Below are positions 1 to 8,572 of a stretch of 55,118 bases of DNA, in pieces. A program made the translations under genes and the position numbers. The stretch's first letter is position 1. Each line of letters begins with the position of its first letter. The notes beneath the pieces were generated by a model. That model saw nothing but the letters and a program-made list of their open reading frames with translations, did no database searches and was not told the origin of the DNA. Source of the DNA: Hyphomonadaceae bacterium (GTDB taxonomy: Bacteria; Pseudomonadota; Alphaproteobacteria; Caulobacterales; Hyphomonadaceae); the NCBI GenBank assembly GCA_947474455.1, contig CANJIL010000016.1, positions 1 to 55,118 of the forward strand, in the 5' to 3' direction.

Positions 1-147
1 CGCCTGCTCCGGAGGTGTTCTTGCCGACGCTAGCCGGGGCATGGCCGGCTCCGCGTCGCGCAAGCGCTCCGCCGGCCATGCCCCGGCTAGCGTCAGAGGT
101 GATGATGAACTAACAATCGACTTGGACCACTCGGTGGGGGCCGATCA
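1..147 (+). mobile_element. IS3-family element, right end (partial)
   Basis: Read inward from 147 on the minus strand, the sequence begins TGATCGGCCCCC and continues to GTGGTCC. It closely matches the element end at 54993, which begins TGATCCGCCCCC and also reaches GTGGTCC. IS3-family ends start TG and finish CA, and here the CA is at 146-147. The reading frame of a threonine aldolase on the minus strand stops matching its family at about 150, which independently places the junction. Only the non-coding tail of the element is in the window, so the transposase of this copy is not seen. Confidence 0.7.
26..94. repeat. 24-bp perfect inverted repeat (hairpin) inside the IS tail
   Basis: The arms are 26-49 and 71-94 and are exact reverse complements. 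The loop is 21 nt. The structure lies about 53 bp inside the IS3-family end and could be a transcription terminator downstream of the transposase or a structure used by the element. No T tract follows the stem on either side, so a simple rho-independent terminator is not certain. Confidence 0.8.
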
Positions 148-416
148 CGTTCGTCGCGCTCGATGTGGGCTTCTTGGTGGCAAGCGATCGCGCCGTGGGG
201 CGGGCAGAGGATGGAAAGACCGAGCGCGTTGGCGGCCGTTCCAGACGCAACAAGCCAGATGTCGAGATCGGTCTCGAAGATATCGCACAGGGACTTGCGG
301 GCCGCCTCTGTACACGGGTCGGCGCCGTAGCTGGAGGCAGGGCCTTTCGCGGCGGCGACCATGGCTTCCAGGATCGCCGGGTGCGCGGGTGCGGCTGTGT
401 CGGATGAAAAAATCAT
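148..416 (-). pseudogene. low-specificity threonine aldolase, 5' fragment cut by IS
   Basis: The first 89 codons encode a clear N-terminus of a PLP-dependent beta-eliminating lyase/threonine aldolase: FSSDTAAPAHPAILEAM, then the SSYGADPCTEAA stretch, the VASGTAANALGLS segment that binds the PLP phosphate region, and CHQEAHIERDE. The full enzyme is about 340 residues, so about three quarters is missing, including the PLP lysine. After residue 89 the frame runs into the IS3-family end and soon stops. The start at 416 is divergent from the dehalogenase gene at 473. The fragment cannot make an active enzyme. The missing part may lie beyond the left window edge on the other side of the IS. Confidence 0.8.
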
Positions 417-472
417 CGTTGTCTCCCGCCCGATCCTCTGGAGCCGAATTTCACATCGTGCAAGGATTAGGC

Positions 473-1186
473 ATGAGCAACATTTTGGGAATCAAGGCGC
501 TGACCTTCGACGTGTTCGGCACCACGGTCGACTGGTGTGGCGGCATCGCACGCGAATCCAAGGCGATGTTGGGCCCGCGCGGGCATAGTCTCGACTGGGT
601 GGTGTTCGCCAACCGCTGGCGCAGGGATTTCCTGCCGGCGATGGACGAAGTGCGCAGCGGCAGGCGTGCCTATGTCACGATGGATCAGCTGCATCGTGAA
701 ATGCTGGATGCTGTGGTCGCCGAGTTCGGGGTCGATCTTAGCAATGCGGAGAAGGACCAGTTCGCGCTGAGTTGGCGGCGGCTTGATCCATGGCCGGATG
801 TGGTGCCGGCGATGACGCGACTGAAGAAACATTTCATCGTCGCGGCGCTGTCCAATGGCAACACCGCGCTGATTGTGGATATGGCGAAGCGCTCCGGCCT
901 GCCGTGGGATGTGGTTCTCGGCGCTGATTTCGTGCGGACTTACAAGCCCATGCCGGCCCTTTACGACAGTGCTCCCATGCTGCTCGACGTGAAGCCCTCC
1001 GAGACAATGATGGTGGCGTGCCACATGTGGGATCTGGATGCTGCGGCGAAGCAGGGCCTGAGGACGGCCTACGTCCGGCGGCCGGACGAATACGGCGTGG
1101 GCGCCCCGATTCAGACCCCTGCCAAGGGCAGTTATGATCTCCAGTTGGAGAGCTTCCTCGAACTGGCGGACGCGCTGGGCGCCTAG
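473..1186 (+). CDS. haloacid dehalogenase, type II (HAD superfamily)
   Basis: A 237-residue protein predicted to hydrolyse 2-haloalkanoates or a related small substrate through an aspartyl-enzyme intermediate in the cytoplasm. Motifs follow the L-2-haloacid dehalogenase order: nucleophile Asp13 in FDVFGTTVDW, the LSNGN motif near 125, the TYKPMPALY lysine motif near 155, and the acidic motif HMWDLDAAAKQGL near 185. Length fits the family (220-240). The reading frame is open upstream to 41, but the ATG at 473 has an AAGGA box at 462-466 and is where family similarity begins. The stop codon TAG sits exactly at the left boundary of the IS630 element. The native substrate is not established, because many HAD type II enzymes are mis-specified. 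Confidence 0.85.
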   Translation: MSNILGIKALTFDVFGTTVDWCGGIARESKAMLGPRGHSLDWVVFANRWRRDFLPAMDEVRSGRRAYVTMDQLHREMLDAVVAEFGVDLSNAEKDQFALSWRRLDPWPDVVPAMTRLKKHFIVAALSNGNTALIVDMAKRSGLPWDVVLGADFVRTYKPMPALYDSAPMLLDVKPSETMMVACHMWDLDAAAKQGLRTAYVRRPDEYGVGAPIQTPAKGSYDLQLESFLELADALGA

Positions 1187-1193
1187 AGCGGGA

Positions 1194-1763
1194 TCATTTT
1201 TCATTGAAGCGATAACCTGAGTTGGCGAGGTAGTTGGCGTATTCCTCGGGCGACAAGGTTTTCAGCAGCTGGCCGATGCGATCCCAGGCGCGCTCGCTCG
1301 TGCGTTCCTGAGCCTTGCGGAGGAGATGTTTGAGCTTGGCGAAGACCTGCTCAATCGGGTTGAGGTCGGGGCTGTAGGGCGGCAGGAACCACACCCGGGC
1401 GCCGGCCTTGCGCACCATTGCCCGGATGGCGCGTCCTTTGTGGCTGCCCAGATTGTCCATCACGACGATGTCGCCCGGTCGCAGGGTCGGCACGAGGACA
1501 TCAGCGGCATAGGTCTTGAAGATCTCACCGTTGATCGGGCCTTCGAAGACGAAGGGGGCGGTGATGGCCTGCCGGCGCAGGCCGGCCAGGAAGGTCGAGG
1601 TCTTCCAGTGGCGGTGGGGCGCATAGCCGTTGAGCCGCTTCCCGCGGGCGCTCCAGCCCCGCAAGGGCGCCATGTTCGTCTTCACCCAGGTCTCGTCGAT
1701 GAAGACCAGCCGGTCAGGGTCGATCCACGCCTGGAGCGAGCGCCAGCGCTTGCGCCGCCTCAC
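1194..1763 (-). CDS. IS630-family transposase, OrfB (DDE catalytic part)
   Basis: Catalytic half of the transposase. The acidic residues fall in FIDETWVKTNM, in IVVMDNLGSHKG, and in PPYSPDLNPIEQVFAKLK, the classic IS630 DDE signature. It is probably made as an OrfAB fusion by -1 frameshifting at the A6 run near 1799-1804. Reading from the slip gives KKTAIADERLRPDVVRRRKR, which leads straight into this frame. The frame ends 8 bp before the left end of the element, typical of a compact IS. There are no internal stops, so the element may be active. Confidence 0.88.
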   Translation of the reverse strand: MRRRKRWRSLQAWIDPDRLVFIDETWVKTNMAPLRGWSARGKRLNGYAPHRHWKTSTFLAGLRRQAITAPFVFEGPINGEIFKTYAADVLVPTLRPGDIVVMDNLGSHKGRAIRAMVRKAGARVWFLPPYSPDLNPIEQVFAKLKHLLRKAQERTSERAWDRIGQLLKTLSPEEYANYLANSGYRFNEK

Positions 1764-2143
1764 AACATCAGGGCGCAGGCGCTCATCCGCGATGGCGGTT
1801 TTTTAAAACTCAGCCCGTCGGCGTGGACGAAGTTCCAGATCGCTCCGTAGCTCACCTTCGTCCCAAGCTCGGCGAGTTCGACCTGGATCGTGCGCAGCGT
1901 CACGTGCGGCTCATCACGCCGGCGCAGTCGGATGTAATCCCGCTGCTTCTCCTTCAGCACATAGGGCTTTGGACCCGGCGGCTTCTTCGGCGCACAGCTC
2001 CCGGTCTCCCGCTTGCGCTGAGACCACTTCACCACTGAGGAGACGCCAACCTGCAGCGCAGCCGCCACCTGGCGACACGTCTCACCCTTCTCGAGACGGG
2101 CCATCGCCCGCTCACGCAAGTCCATCGACAGGGCTCGGGTCAT
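1760..2143 (-). CDS. IS630-family transposase, OrfA (helix-turn-helix part)
   Basis: 127 residues starting MTRALSMDLRERAMA, with the winged helix-turn-helix typical of IS630 N-termini (GETCRQVAAALQVGVSSVVKW near residues 20-45). It is followed by a second HTH-like part (TLRTIQVELAELGTKVSYGAIW). An in-frame ATG exists 30 bp upstream at 2173, but family members start at MTRALS. The frame ends shortly after an A6 run (complement of T1799-T1804). A -1 slip there joins it to the catalytic frame, as is usual for this family. OrfA alone binds ends but lacks the DDE catalytic domain. Confidence 0.85.
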   Translation of the reverse strand: MTRALSMDLRERAMARLEKGETCRQVAAALQVGVSSVVKWSQRKRETGSCAPKKPPGPKPYVLKEKQRDYIRLRRRDEPHVTLRTIQVELAELGTKVSYGAIWNFVHADGLSFKKPPSRMSACALML

Positions 2144-2290
2144 GTCCGCCGGCCTCCTGTCCGGCCCACACAAACGGAATCACAACCCGCCTAAGTCGGG
2201 AATCCCCCAGATTCAGCTGTCACTGAGTTTGCTCTAGACGCCCGCGAACCTGCCCGTACCTGGCTTTCTGAGCGGAAGCCAGAATCAAGC

Positions 2291-2314
2291 GGCCCGGAAG
2301 TTTCCTTCCGGGCC
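2291..2314. terminator. hairpin between convergent genes
   Basis: A 10-bp stem GGCCCGGAAG/CTTCCGGGCC with a TTTC loop lies 30 bp beyond the stop of the molybdenum hydroxylase gene. Before the IS630 insertion it sat between two convergent genes. There is no T tract, so termination efficiency is uncertain. A second, 7-bp hairpin is at 2260-2282. Confidence 0.5.
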
Positions 2315-2343
2315 GTCGAACTAGATCGCCGAGGATAGCCGGA

Positions 2344-4605
2344 TCAGGTCCAGCTGATGTTCTCGACCGGCAGGGAGCGGATGCGCTTGCCGGTAGCTGC
2401 GAAGATAGCGTTCGCCACGGCGGGCAGGACCGGCGGAAGCGCCGGCTCGCCAAGACCCGTGGGCGAGTTGTCGGTGAGGTTGAAGTGAACGTCGATCTGT
2501 GGCGCGTAGTCGATGCGCAGCAGTGGCATGTCGAAGAAGTTCTGCTGCTGCGTGCGGCCTTTATCGAAGGTGATCTTCTGATACATCGACGAGATGCCGT
2601 CGACGATCGCGCCATTGGCCTGGTTGTGGGCGTTGATCGGGTTGATGACGTGCGAGCCTATGTCGCCGACACACCAGACCTTCTGAACACGCCACGATCC
2701 ATTCTTCTCGACTTTCACTTTCGCGACCTCGGCGAAGTGGCCCTGGTGCGAGAAGTAGAAGGCGCAGCCCATGCCCGTGCCCTTCGGCAGCGAGGCGCGG
2801 TTGGCCCAGCCTGAACGGTCACGGACGAGCTTGAGAATGTCGCTCATGCGCTGCGGGTTCATGCCAGTGCGCGTGGCGCCGGCGGGCGCGGGAAGGGCCA
2901 ACAGCTCGAGGCGGAACTCCAGCGGGTCTTTGCCGGCGGCGATCGCGACCTCGTCGAGGAACGACTGGTACACAAAGCAAACGGCGTTGGATGTCGGCGC
3001 CCGCAGCGGGCCGGTCGGCATGCCGCCCATGATCAGGCTGTGATCATAAGCATGGTTCGGCACGTAGGCCGCCGGGAATTCCTGCGGAGGCAGGGTGGCG
3101 CTAGGCAGCGGCGTCATCTCGTTCTTGTCGTTGGGACGAGCGAAAGTGACGAAGTGGTTCGAGAGGCCGACAAGTTTGTTGTCCTTGTCGAGAGCCGCTT
3201 TCAGGTTGTGGTAGCCGCCCGGACGATACGGGTCGTGCGCCATGTCCTGCTCGCGCGTCCACACCAGCTTAACCGGGATGTTGCCGGCCTGCTTAGAGAT
3301 CGCAGCAGCCTCGACGATGTAATCGTTGTCGAGACGACGGCCAAAGCCGCCGCCGCAGCGGATCAGGTGGATCGTGACTTTGGACTTCTCGACGCCGAGC
3401 GCCGTTGTCACCAGGTTGAAGCCGCCATTGGCGCCAAGGTCGGGACGCTGGGTCGGGGCCCATATCTCCACCGTGCCGTCGGCTTTCGCGTGGGCGGTTG
3501 TGTTCTGCGGCTCAAGCGGAGCGTGCGACAGGAACGGATAAGAGTAGCTGGCCTCCACCGTTTTCGCTGCGCCCTTCATGGCCGCTTCCACGTCTCCAGT
3601 TTTGGAAACGCTAGCCATCGGCTTGCCCTTCGCGAGATCAGCAGCCTGCTTGTCGTAAGAGGCCGTCGATTCGTCCTTGGAGACACCTTCGTCCCAAACG
3701 ATCTTGAGCTTCTTGGCGGCTTCCTTGGCTGTCCACCAGTCGTCCGCAAGGATGGCGACGCCATCGAGTAGGCCCATCTTGCTGAACAGCGCTTCGCCAG
3801 CTTGCTTCACGATGAAGGCGTCCGAGATGCCCGGCAGAGCCTTGATCTCATCTACGTTGGCCGAGATGACCTTGCCGCCGAACACAGGGCATTTGACGAA
3901 GTTTGCATACTTCATGCCCGGCACGACGGTGTCGATTCCGAAGATCGGCTCGCCGCGCACGATCCTGGGGGAATCCCAGTTGCGCATGTCCTTGCCGATG
4001 AGCCGGTAGTTCTTCGGATCCTTCATCTTCAGCGTGGCCGGATCGGGCGCCGGAAGCTTCGCGGCGTCGACGACGAGGTCGCCATACGGGATCTTCTTGT
4101 TCGTCGCCGTGTGCACGACCATCGACGGCTCGGTCGAGAGTTCGTCGATCGAGACGTTGAGGCGGGCGGCGGCCGCTTGCAGCAGCATCAGGCGCGTCGC
4201 GGCGCCAACCTGGCGTTGCGGGATCCAGTGGGTCGGCGTAGCGAACGAGCCGCCAGCGATCTGGCGTCCGTATTTCGCTTCGTTCGCGTCAGCCTGTTCA
4301 AGGACGACCTTCGACCAGTCCGCGTCGAGCTCTTCGGCGACCAGCATCGGAAGCATCGTCTTGATGCCCTGACCGATTTCCGGGTTTTTTGCCACGATGC
4401 GGATGGTCCCGTCAGCCGAGATAGCCACGAAGACGTTGACGTCGACAAGCGGCGCCGCCGGTTTCGCGGGGGTGGCCGCAAGGGCAGGCGCGCCGTCTGT
4501 GGTGTCACCCGGCGTGACACAACCGGAGAGAACGAGACCGCCGCCTGCGGCGGAAGCCATCAGGAAAAAGCGGCGCGAGGTATTTACAGTGTTGCCATCA
4601 GCCAT
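2344..4605 (-). CDS. molybdopterin-binding aldehyde/isoquinoline oxidoreductase, large subunit (IorB type)
   Basis: A 753-residue large subunit of a xanthine-oxidase-family molybdenum hydroxylase that oxidises aldehydes or N-heteroaromatics in the periplasm. A twin-arginine signal is at residues 10-30 ([20 protein letters not shown]), ending in a cysteine that could also be lipidated. The cofactor loop [13 protein letters not shown] and the C-terminal [18 protein letters not shown], with the family's catalytic glutamate, are present. It follows the 2Fe-2S subunit after 3 bp, so the two are one operon. Like other IorB-type proteins it lacks the FAD subunit, and electrons usually pass to a cytochrome c. 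No such cytochrome or XdhC-type maturation factor is in the window. The substrate is unknown. Confidence 0.85.
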   Translation of the reverse strand: MADGNTVNTSRRFFLMASAAGGGLVLSGCVTPGDTTDGAPALAATPAKPAAPLVDVNVFVAISADGTIRIVAKNPEIGQGIKTMLPMLVAEELDADWSKVVLEQADANEAKYGRQIAGGSFATPTHWIPQRQVGAATRLMLLQAAAARLNVSIDELSTEPSMVVHTATNKKIPYGDLVVDAAKLPAPDPATLKMKDPKNYRLIGKDMRNWDSPRIVRGEPIFGIDTVVPGMKYANFVKCPVFGGKVISANVDEIKALPGISDAFIVKQAGEALFSKMGLLDGVAILADDWWTAKEAAKKLKIVWDEGVSKDESTASYDKQAADLAKGKPMASVSKTGDVEAAMKGAAKTVEASYSYPFLSHAPLEPQNTTAHAKADGTVEIWAPTQRPDLGANGGFNLVTTALGVEKSKVTIHLIRCGGGFGRRLDNDYIVEAAAISKQAGNIPVKLVWTREQDMAHDPYRPGGYHNLKAALDKDNKLVGLSNHFVTFARPNDKNEMTPLPSATLPPQEFPAAYVPNHAYDHSLIMGGMPTGPLRAPTSNAVCFVYQSFLDEVAIAAGKDPLEFRLELLALPAPAGATRTGMNPQRMSDILKLVRDRSGWANRASLPKGTGMGCAFYFSHQGHFAEVAKVKVEKNGSWRVQKVWCVGDIGSHVINPINAHNQANGAIVDGISSMYQKITFDKGRTQQQNFFDMPLLRIDYAPQIDVHFNLTDNSPTGLGEPALPPVLPAVANAIFAATGKRIRSLPVENISWT

Positions 4606-4608
4606 GGA

Positions 4609-5094
4609 TCAGACCTCCCGCGTATCAGCAGTGTCAACGCCCGCGGCCTGTTTGATGGCCTTGCGGATGCGCACATAGGTACCGCAGCGGCAGGCATTGC
4701 CCGCCATAGCTGCATCAATGTCTTTGTCGTTGGGCTTCGGCGTTTTGCTGATCAGCGCCGTCGCCGCCATGATCTGGCCAGCCTGGCAGTAACCGCATTG
4801 CACGACGTCAACGTCGAGCCAGGCTTTCTGCACCGCCTGGCCGATAGCCGTCTGGCCGATCGCCTCGATCGTGGTCACCTGCTTGGCGCCAACCGACGAG
4901 ATCGGTGTCACGCAGGCGCGTGTCACCTGACCATCGAGATGGACAGAGCAGGCGCCGCAGGCAGAGACGCCGCAGCCGAACTTTGTGCCCTTCAAATTGA
5001 GTTTGTCCCGGAGAACCCAGAGCAACGGCATATTACCGTCCGCCACTTCGACCCTCTCGGTCTTTCCGTTCACAGTGATTGTGTATGTCGCCAT
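4609..5094 (-). CDS. 2Fe-2S subunit of molybdenum hydroxylase (IorA type)
   Basis: 161 residues with both iron-sulfur clusters: plant-ferredoxin-type cysteines 41, 46, 49 and 61 (GCGVSACGACSVHLDG), and the helical-domain cysteines 100, 103, 135 and 137 (CGYCQAG and CRCGTY). The start at 5094 (MATYTITVNG) is chosen because family similarity begins there. The open frame extends 72 codons upstream without homology. It transfers electrons from the molybdenum centre of the large subunit encoded 3 bp downstream. The subunit has no signal of its own and is presumably carried out by the partner's Tat signal. Confidence 0.87.
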   Translation of the reverse strand: MATYTITVNGKTERVEVADGNMPLLWVLRDKLNLKGTKFGCGVSACGACSVHLDGQVTRACVTPISSVGAKQVTTIEAIGQTAIGQAVQKAWLDVDVVQCGYCQAGQIMAATALISKTPKPNDKDIDAAMAGNACRCGTYVRIRKAIKQAAGVDTADTREV

Positions 5095-5859
5095 TTTTCG
5101 AGCTCCGCGGGCTTGTTCCGGAATCGCTTCCGGCTCCTCCACCCAGATTTCTAACCCGAGACGCATCATCGCCCCGAAACGGGCGCGCGCCTTGCGGGAA
5201 TGCATAGCTCGGCGAAAACAAAACGCCAATGACGCCGCGCGAGTTCGCTCCCGAATTCTCACGGGGAACGAAACACGCTTGCGCGAGTAGCCGCAAAAAG
5301 CGGCTGGCACAGCCTAGTTCTTGCGAATCATTCGCAGAACCGGCCGCGTCATCAGATCTTATACGTTATAGTCATGAATGTATAGCGCCGTCTTTCGCGA
5401 TTCTGGGCGTTGTGATCCGGCCGCCTGTGGCGGGGTTCTGGCAAGGGCGTCGCCACCCGCCACGGCATTCCAGGTATGCTCAGTTCACACGCTGCCGCTG
5501 GCTGTTTGCGCCGGGACCGGGATCTTTCTGCGGCCCATGTGGAACGAGAGTGGCCGTTACGGCCCGTGCGCAGGATCGGGACCATGAAGCGCGTCAGTTA
5601 GCGCGAGCCATTTAAGAAGCCCGAGCCGGTGGAGACCAGGGCCAAACGGTGCACGAAGTCTGGGTCCGATAAACCCCGCCTCCCATGACCGGAGCTTTTT
5701 CCTGGGCGAAGTCGATGCTCTTGGAGCGGACGCAGCGGACTACCAGATGGTCCTAAAGCGCATTGAACGGCCTGGCGGCGCTCTCGGCTTCGCGCAGGCG
5801 CCAGTGCTCGCTACGGCTGGCCGCGAGCACAGAGACCCGGATTTGTTTTCCTAAAATGG
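5095..5859. other. long intergenic region upstream of iorA
   Basis: No convincing gene in about 765 bp. It holds a 6-bp hairpin AGCCGC/GCGGCT at 5289-5305, a 7-1-7 palindrome at 5322-5336, and an AT-rich patch (5355-5390) that, read on the minus strand, offers TATAAC/TATACA-like -10 elements for iorA. The stretch from 5600 to 5859 shows nothing recognisable. Confidence 0.5.
5322..5336. promoter_or_regulatory. 7-1-7 palindrome, possible Fur-type operator
   Basis: TGCGAATCATTCGCA is a perfect 7-1-7 inverted repeat. It resembles the Fur core pattern TGxxAAT-n-ATTxxCA. It lies about 230 bp upstream of the 2Fe-2S/molybdenum hydroxylase operon, close to AT-rich promoter-like sequence. Assignment to Fur is inference only. 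Confidence 0.35.
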
Positions 5860-6120
5860 TTAGCGCAGGGGCGGATAAACTCGCGCCTCAGGGGAGGCGG
5901 CACTGCGCGCACGCGCATGCTCTACAGGAGAATGGGCGCCAAGGCCGATGTCCGCTGAGCCGCAGACCGGGCAGACCAGCGCCGGCGCCAGATCCTCGAT
6001 TGTCGCGTCGACCCCCAGGCGGAGCGCGAAGTAGGCCGGATCAAGCGGGGTTTTGGCATTGCAGTCATTGCATTCGACCAACAACAGATGATCGTTGTCG
6101 AGAACGTCGCGAAGTTTCAT
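5860..6120 (-). CDS. small zinc-ribbon protein, unknown function
   Basis: 86 residues with two CxxC knuckles, VECNDC near residues 15-20 and LVCPVCGS near 47-54, spaced as in a single zinc ribbon. The start MKLRDVLDNDHLLL is compact and charged, without a signal, so the protein is cytoplasmic. The C-terminal 30 residues are low in complexity. It stands alone, divergent from the sirtuin gene. I do not recognise a named family. A metal-binding or nucleic-acid-binding role is a guess from the ribbon. Confidence 0.6.
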   Translation of the reverse strand: MKLRDVLDNDHLLLVECNDCNAKTPLDPAYFALRLGVDATIEDLAPALVCPVCGSADIGLGAHSPVEHARARSAASPEARVYPPLR

Positions 6121-6385
6121 GGCCAGCCCCCAAGCGCCCGCGTTTTCGCCCTGTGGGTTAATCCTAGCCTGCAGCGATCAGGAAAAGCGAATCAGAATTG
6201 CCGTGTGCACGGATGAGTTCTTATTGCCTTTGAATCCATGAGGACTCGTTCGCGCTGATGCGTGCAATGCGCCCGGCCGCGAGGTGCTGGCGCTCCGCCG
6301 GCGGCGCTTCAGGGAAGGCGCGGCAGACTTTTGCGCGCCTGCGATCCCAGCTTGTTCCGGCCCAGGTTTTGCGCATCTTCCGGCC

Positions 6386-7141
6386 ATGGCCGGAACTGAT
6401 GCTGAAGAACTCGGCGATGCGTTGCGCAAAGCTTCGCGCATGGTGGTGTTCACCGGCGCGGGCATATCGACGGCGTCAGGCATTCCCGATTTCCGCTCGC
6501 CGGGCGGCGTGTGGTCGCGCATGAAGCCGATCTACTTCGAGGAATTCGTCGGATCAGAAGCGAAGCGGCGCGAAGCATGGACGCGCGTGTTCACCGGCGC
6601 GGCGGGTTGGGTGGGGAAAGAACCGAACGCGGGCCACCACGCCGTCGCGCGTCTCGTCGCAAGCGGCAAGGCCTCTGCAGTGATAACCCAGAACGTCGAC
6701 AATCTTCATCAAGCGTCAGGCGTGACGGACAACCAGATCATCGAGCTGCACGGCAATGCGAGCTACGCGACGTGCCTCGCATGCGGCTTGCGTCATGAGC
6801 TCGAAGAGCTGCGGCCGGCGTTCGTCGAGCGCGGCGAGATTCCGGTCTGCCGCGCGTGTGGCGAGCTGGTGAAGACAGCGACCATCTCGTTCGGCCAGCA
6901 GATGCCGGAAGAGCCGATGTTGCGCGCCGAGGCCGAGACACACCTTTCCGACCTGTTCCTGGTGCTGGGTTCGTCGCTGGTGGTCAGGCCAGCTGCGCTT
7001 TTCCCTGCGAAGGCGAAGCAGAACGGCGCGCGGCTGGTGATCGTGAATCGAGATGAAACGCCGCTCGATGACATCGCCGATCTGGTGCTGCACAAAGACA
7101 TCGGCCCCATGCTGACAGCGGCGATGCGGGACTTGAACTAG
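6386..7141 (+). CDS. NAD-dependent protein deacylase, Sir2 family
   Basis: 251 residues with all sirtuin motifs: GAGISTASGIPDFRSPGG (NAD site), TQNVDNLH, the catalytic histidine in ELHGN, a zinc site from CLAC and CRAC, and VLGSSL near the C-terminus. It removes acyl groups from lysines using NAD+, as CobB does. The start at 6386 gives a normal-length protein. The frame is open 34 codons further upstream, without family similarity. It is a single gene, convergent with the membrane-protein gene at 7156. The protein targets cannot be read from the sequence. Confidence 0.88.
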   Translation: MAGTDAEELGDALRKASRMVVFTGAGISTASGIPDFRSPGGVWSRMKPIYFEEFVGSEAKRREAWTRVFTGAAGWVGKEPNAGHHAVARLVASGKASAVITQNVDNLHQASGVTDNQIIELHGNASYATCLACGLRHELEELRPAFVERGEIPVCRACGELVKTATISFGQQMPEEPMLRAEAETHLSDLFLVLGSSLVVRPAALFPAKAKQNGARLVIVNRDETPLDDIADLVLHKDIGPMLTAAMRDLN

Positions 7142-7155
7142 ACTAGCCGCACCTT

Positions 7156-7854
7156 CTACTTTTCAACCTTGCGTTGCATCGGCTGTTTCCGGTTCGCAAA
7201 CCATGTTCGCGCGATCACGACCGGCGCGCCCAGAACGCGCAACGTCGAGACGAAGATCAACAGGCCGTAGAGCTTGAGCCCCGCGAGGACTGCGCCGGCT
7301 TCGAACGACTTCGGCTGCAGTTCCACAAGATGATAGTTCTGCTGCAGCACAGCTTTCGTGTCCTGGCTGAGGAAGAAGCCGAAGACATCCGTGCCGCCCA
7401 TGATGCTCTGCGACATGAAGTTCCAGAACACCATCCCTTCGCCGGCTTCCCGTCCGAACAGCCTGTTCTCGATGGCGGGCGACAGTAGCTGATAGGAATA
7501 CGCCATCAGCGCGACGATGGGCACGGCGGTGAGATGTGACAGCAGGCGGCGCACGTCATCGAAGAACAGCCGGGGCGCGCTGAATTTGCGCCGCGGCCCT
7601 TGCGCGAGGCCGAGGTCGTGCGGTTTCCAGATGCCGGCGATGTCGCTGATTGCATGCGCCGCGGCGTCCGCGATCGCGATGCCGGCGAAGATGCAGAAGA
7701 GCAGGTTCTGCGGATTTGACGGCAGGGTTGGCCGGATGATCGGAGATGCAATCGCCAGCCAGAAGGTCGAAATCGTCGCCAGCAGGATGACGTAGAGCCA
7801 ATAGAGGCCGAGGCGCCACCCGGAGTCACTGGGCGGCGGCGCCGGTCCTACCAC
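7156..7854 (-). CDS. multi-pass membrane protein, unknown function
   Basis: 232 residues with about four hydrophobic spans: near 16-36 (LYWLYVILLATISTFWLAIA), 50-70, 108-128 and 190-215. The C-terminus is basic (RKQPMQRKVEK). The start overlaps the end of the SDR gene by 7 bp, so the two are translationally coupled. I recognise no family. The position at the end of a hydroxyacyl-CoA dehydrogenase/SDR run gives no firm clue. Confidence 0.65.
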   Translation of the reverse strand: MVGPAPPPSDSGWRLGLYWLYVILLATISTFWLAIASPIIRPTLPSNPQNLLFCIFAGIAIADAAAHAISDIAGIWKPHDLGLAQGPRRKFSAPRLFFDDVRRLLSHLTAVPIVALMAYSYQLLSPAIENRLFGREAGEGMVFWNFMSQSIMGGTDVFGFFLSQDTKAVLQQNYHLVELQPKSFEAGAVLAGLKLYGLLIFVSTLRVLGAPVVIARTWFANRKQPMQRKVEK

Positions 7855-8537
7855 GCAAGCTCCTTGCCGTTCCAGGCGAGGAAGCGGCCCGTCGAGCTGA
7901 TGTCGAGCCTGTCGATCAGCTTCTGCATTTGCACGGCGCTTTCTTCCGGCGTCAGCTGAGCGCCATCGCCGCCCATATCGGTCTTCACCCAGCCGGGGTG
8001 AAGTATCAGCACAGGTATGCCTTCGGCTTTCAGCTCGGTCGCAAGCCCGCGCATCAGCTTGTTCACCGCCGCCTTGGAGACGCGGTAGGCGAGCGAGTCA
8101 GCCATCGACGACTGCATCTGACCCATCTGGCTGGACAGCGTGACGATCTTGCCCTTCGCGGCCTTTACGTTGGGCAGGAAGGCGGTCGCGATGCGCAGCG
8201 GCGCAATCGCGTTGACGTTCAGCGTTTCGACCAGGCCGTCGAAATCCATGTCCGTGGCGGTCTGCCTGTCGGGTCCGCCTATGCCGGCATTGTTGATCAG
8301 CACATCGATCGGTTCGGCCTCGAGCTTGCGGCGGACGCGGCCGATCTCGGCGGGATCGGAGACGTCCATCTCGATCACCTCGACCCACTTCGGCTGCGTA
8401 GCTGCGAAGGCGTCGAGATCAGCGCGGTCGGAGGTGGCGCGCACAGCGGCAATGACCTTGTCGCGGCGTCCGGCGTAGGCCTTCACCAGGGCGAGGCCTA
8501 TGCCGCGATTTGCCCCCGTGATCAGTACGACAGCCAT
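7848..8537 (-). CDS. short-chain dehydrogenase/reductase
   Basis: 229 residues of a classical SDR: the NAD(P) loop TGANRGIG at 7-14, DVSDPAEI, the NNAG motif near 85, catalytic Ser in TLSSQMGQM, and YRVSK with catalytic Tyr and Lys near 148-152. It lies 35 bp after the hydroxyacyl-CoA dehydrogenase stop and overlaps the membrane-protein gene, so the three probably form an operon. The closest type is the C-factor-like/sniffer-like subgroup of small SDRs. The substrate is unknown. Confidence 0.85.
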   Translation of the reverse strand: MAVVLITGANRGIGLALVKAYAGRRDKVIAAVRATSDRADLDAFAATQPKWVEVIEMDVSDPAEIGRVRRKLEAEPIDVLINNAGIGGPDRQTATDMDFDGLVETLNVNAIAPLRIATAFLPNVKAAKGKIVTLSSQMGQMQSSMADSLAYRVSKAAVNKLMRGLATELKAEGIPVLILHPGWVKTDMGGDGAQLTPEESAVQMQKLIDRLDISSTGRFLAWNGKELAW

Positions 8538-8572
8538 CGATCAACCCCGTTCGGCCCCCGTTGGCTCTCGTA

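Larger units (their letters stand above)
1184..2236 (-). mobile_element. IS630-family insertion sequence, complete
   Basis: About 1.05 kb bounded by TA dinucleotides at 1184-1185 and 2235-2236, as expected for the TA target duplication of IS630/Tc1-type elements. The inner ends both begin GAGC: GAGCGGGATCAT from the left, and GAGCAAACTCAG read from the right on the minus strand. They match at roughly half of the next 20 positions, so the terminal repeats are imperfect. It carries two overlapping transposase frames on the minus strand. The element is inserted in the TA of the upstream gene's stop codon, and the first base of the element restores TAG. Confidence 0.8.

Noticed and set aside
3802-5154. 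Long plus-strand open frame of 450 codons
   Set aside because: It is the antisense of the IorB/IorA genes. The composition is Arg/His-rich, typical of an opposite-strand frame in GC-rich DNA, and there is no family signature.
5378-5587. Short plus-strand frame starting at 5378
   Set aside because: No ribosome site, Cys/Pro/Ala-rich random-looking composition and no signature.
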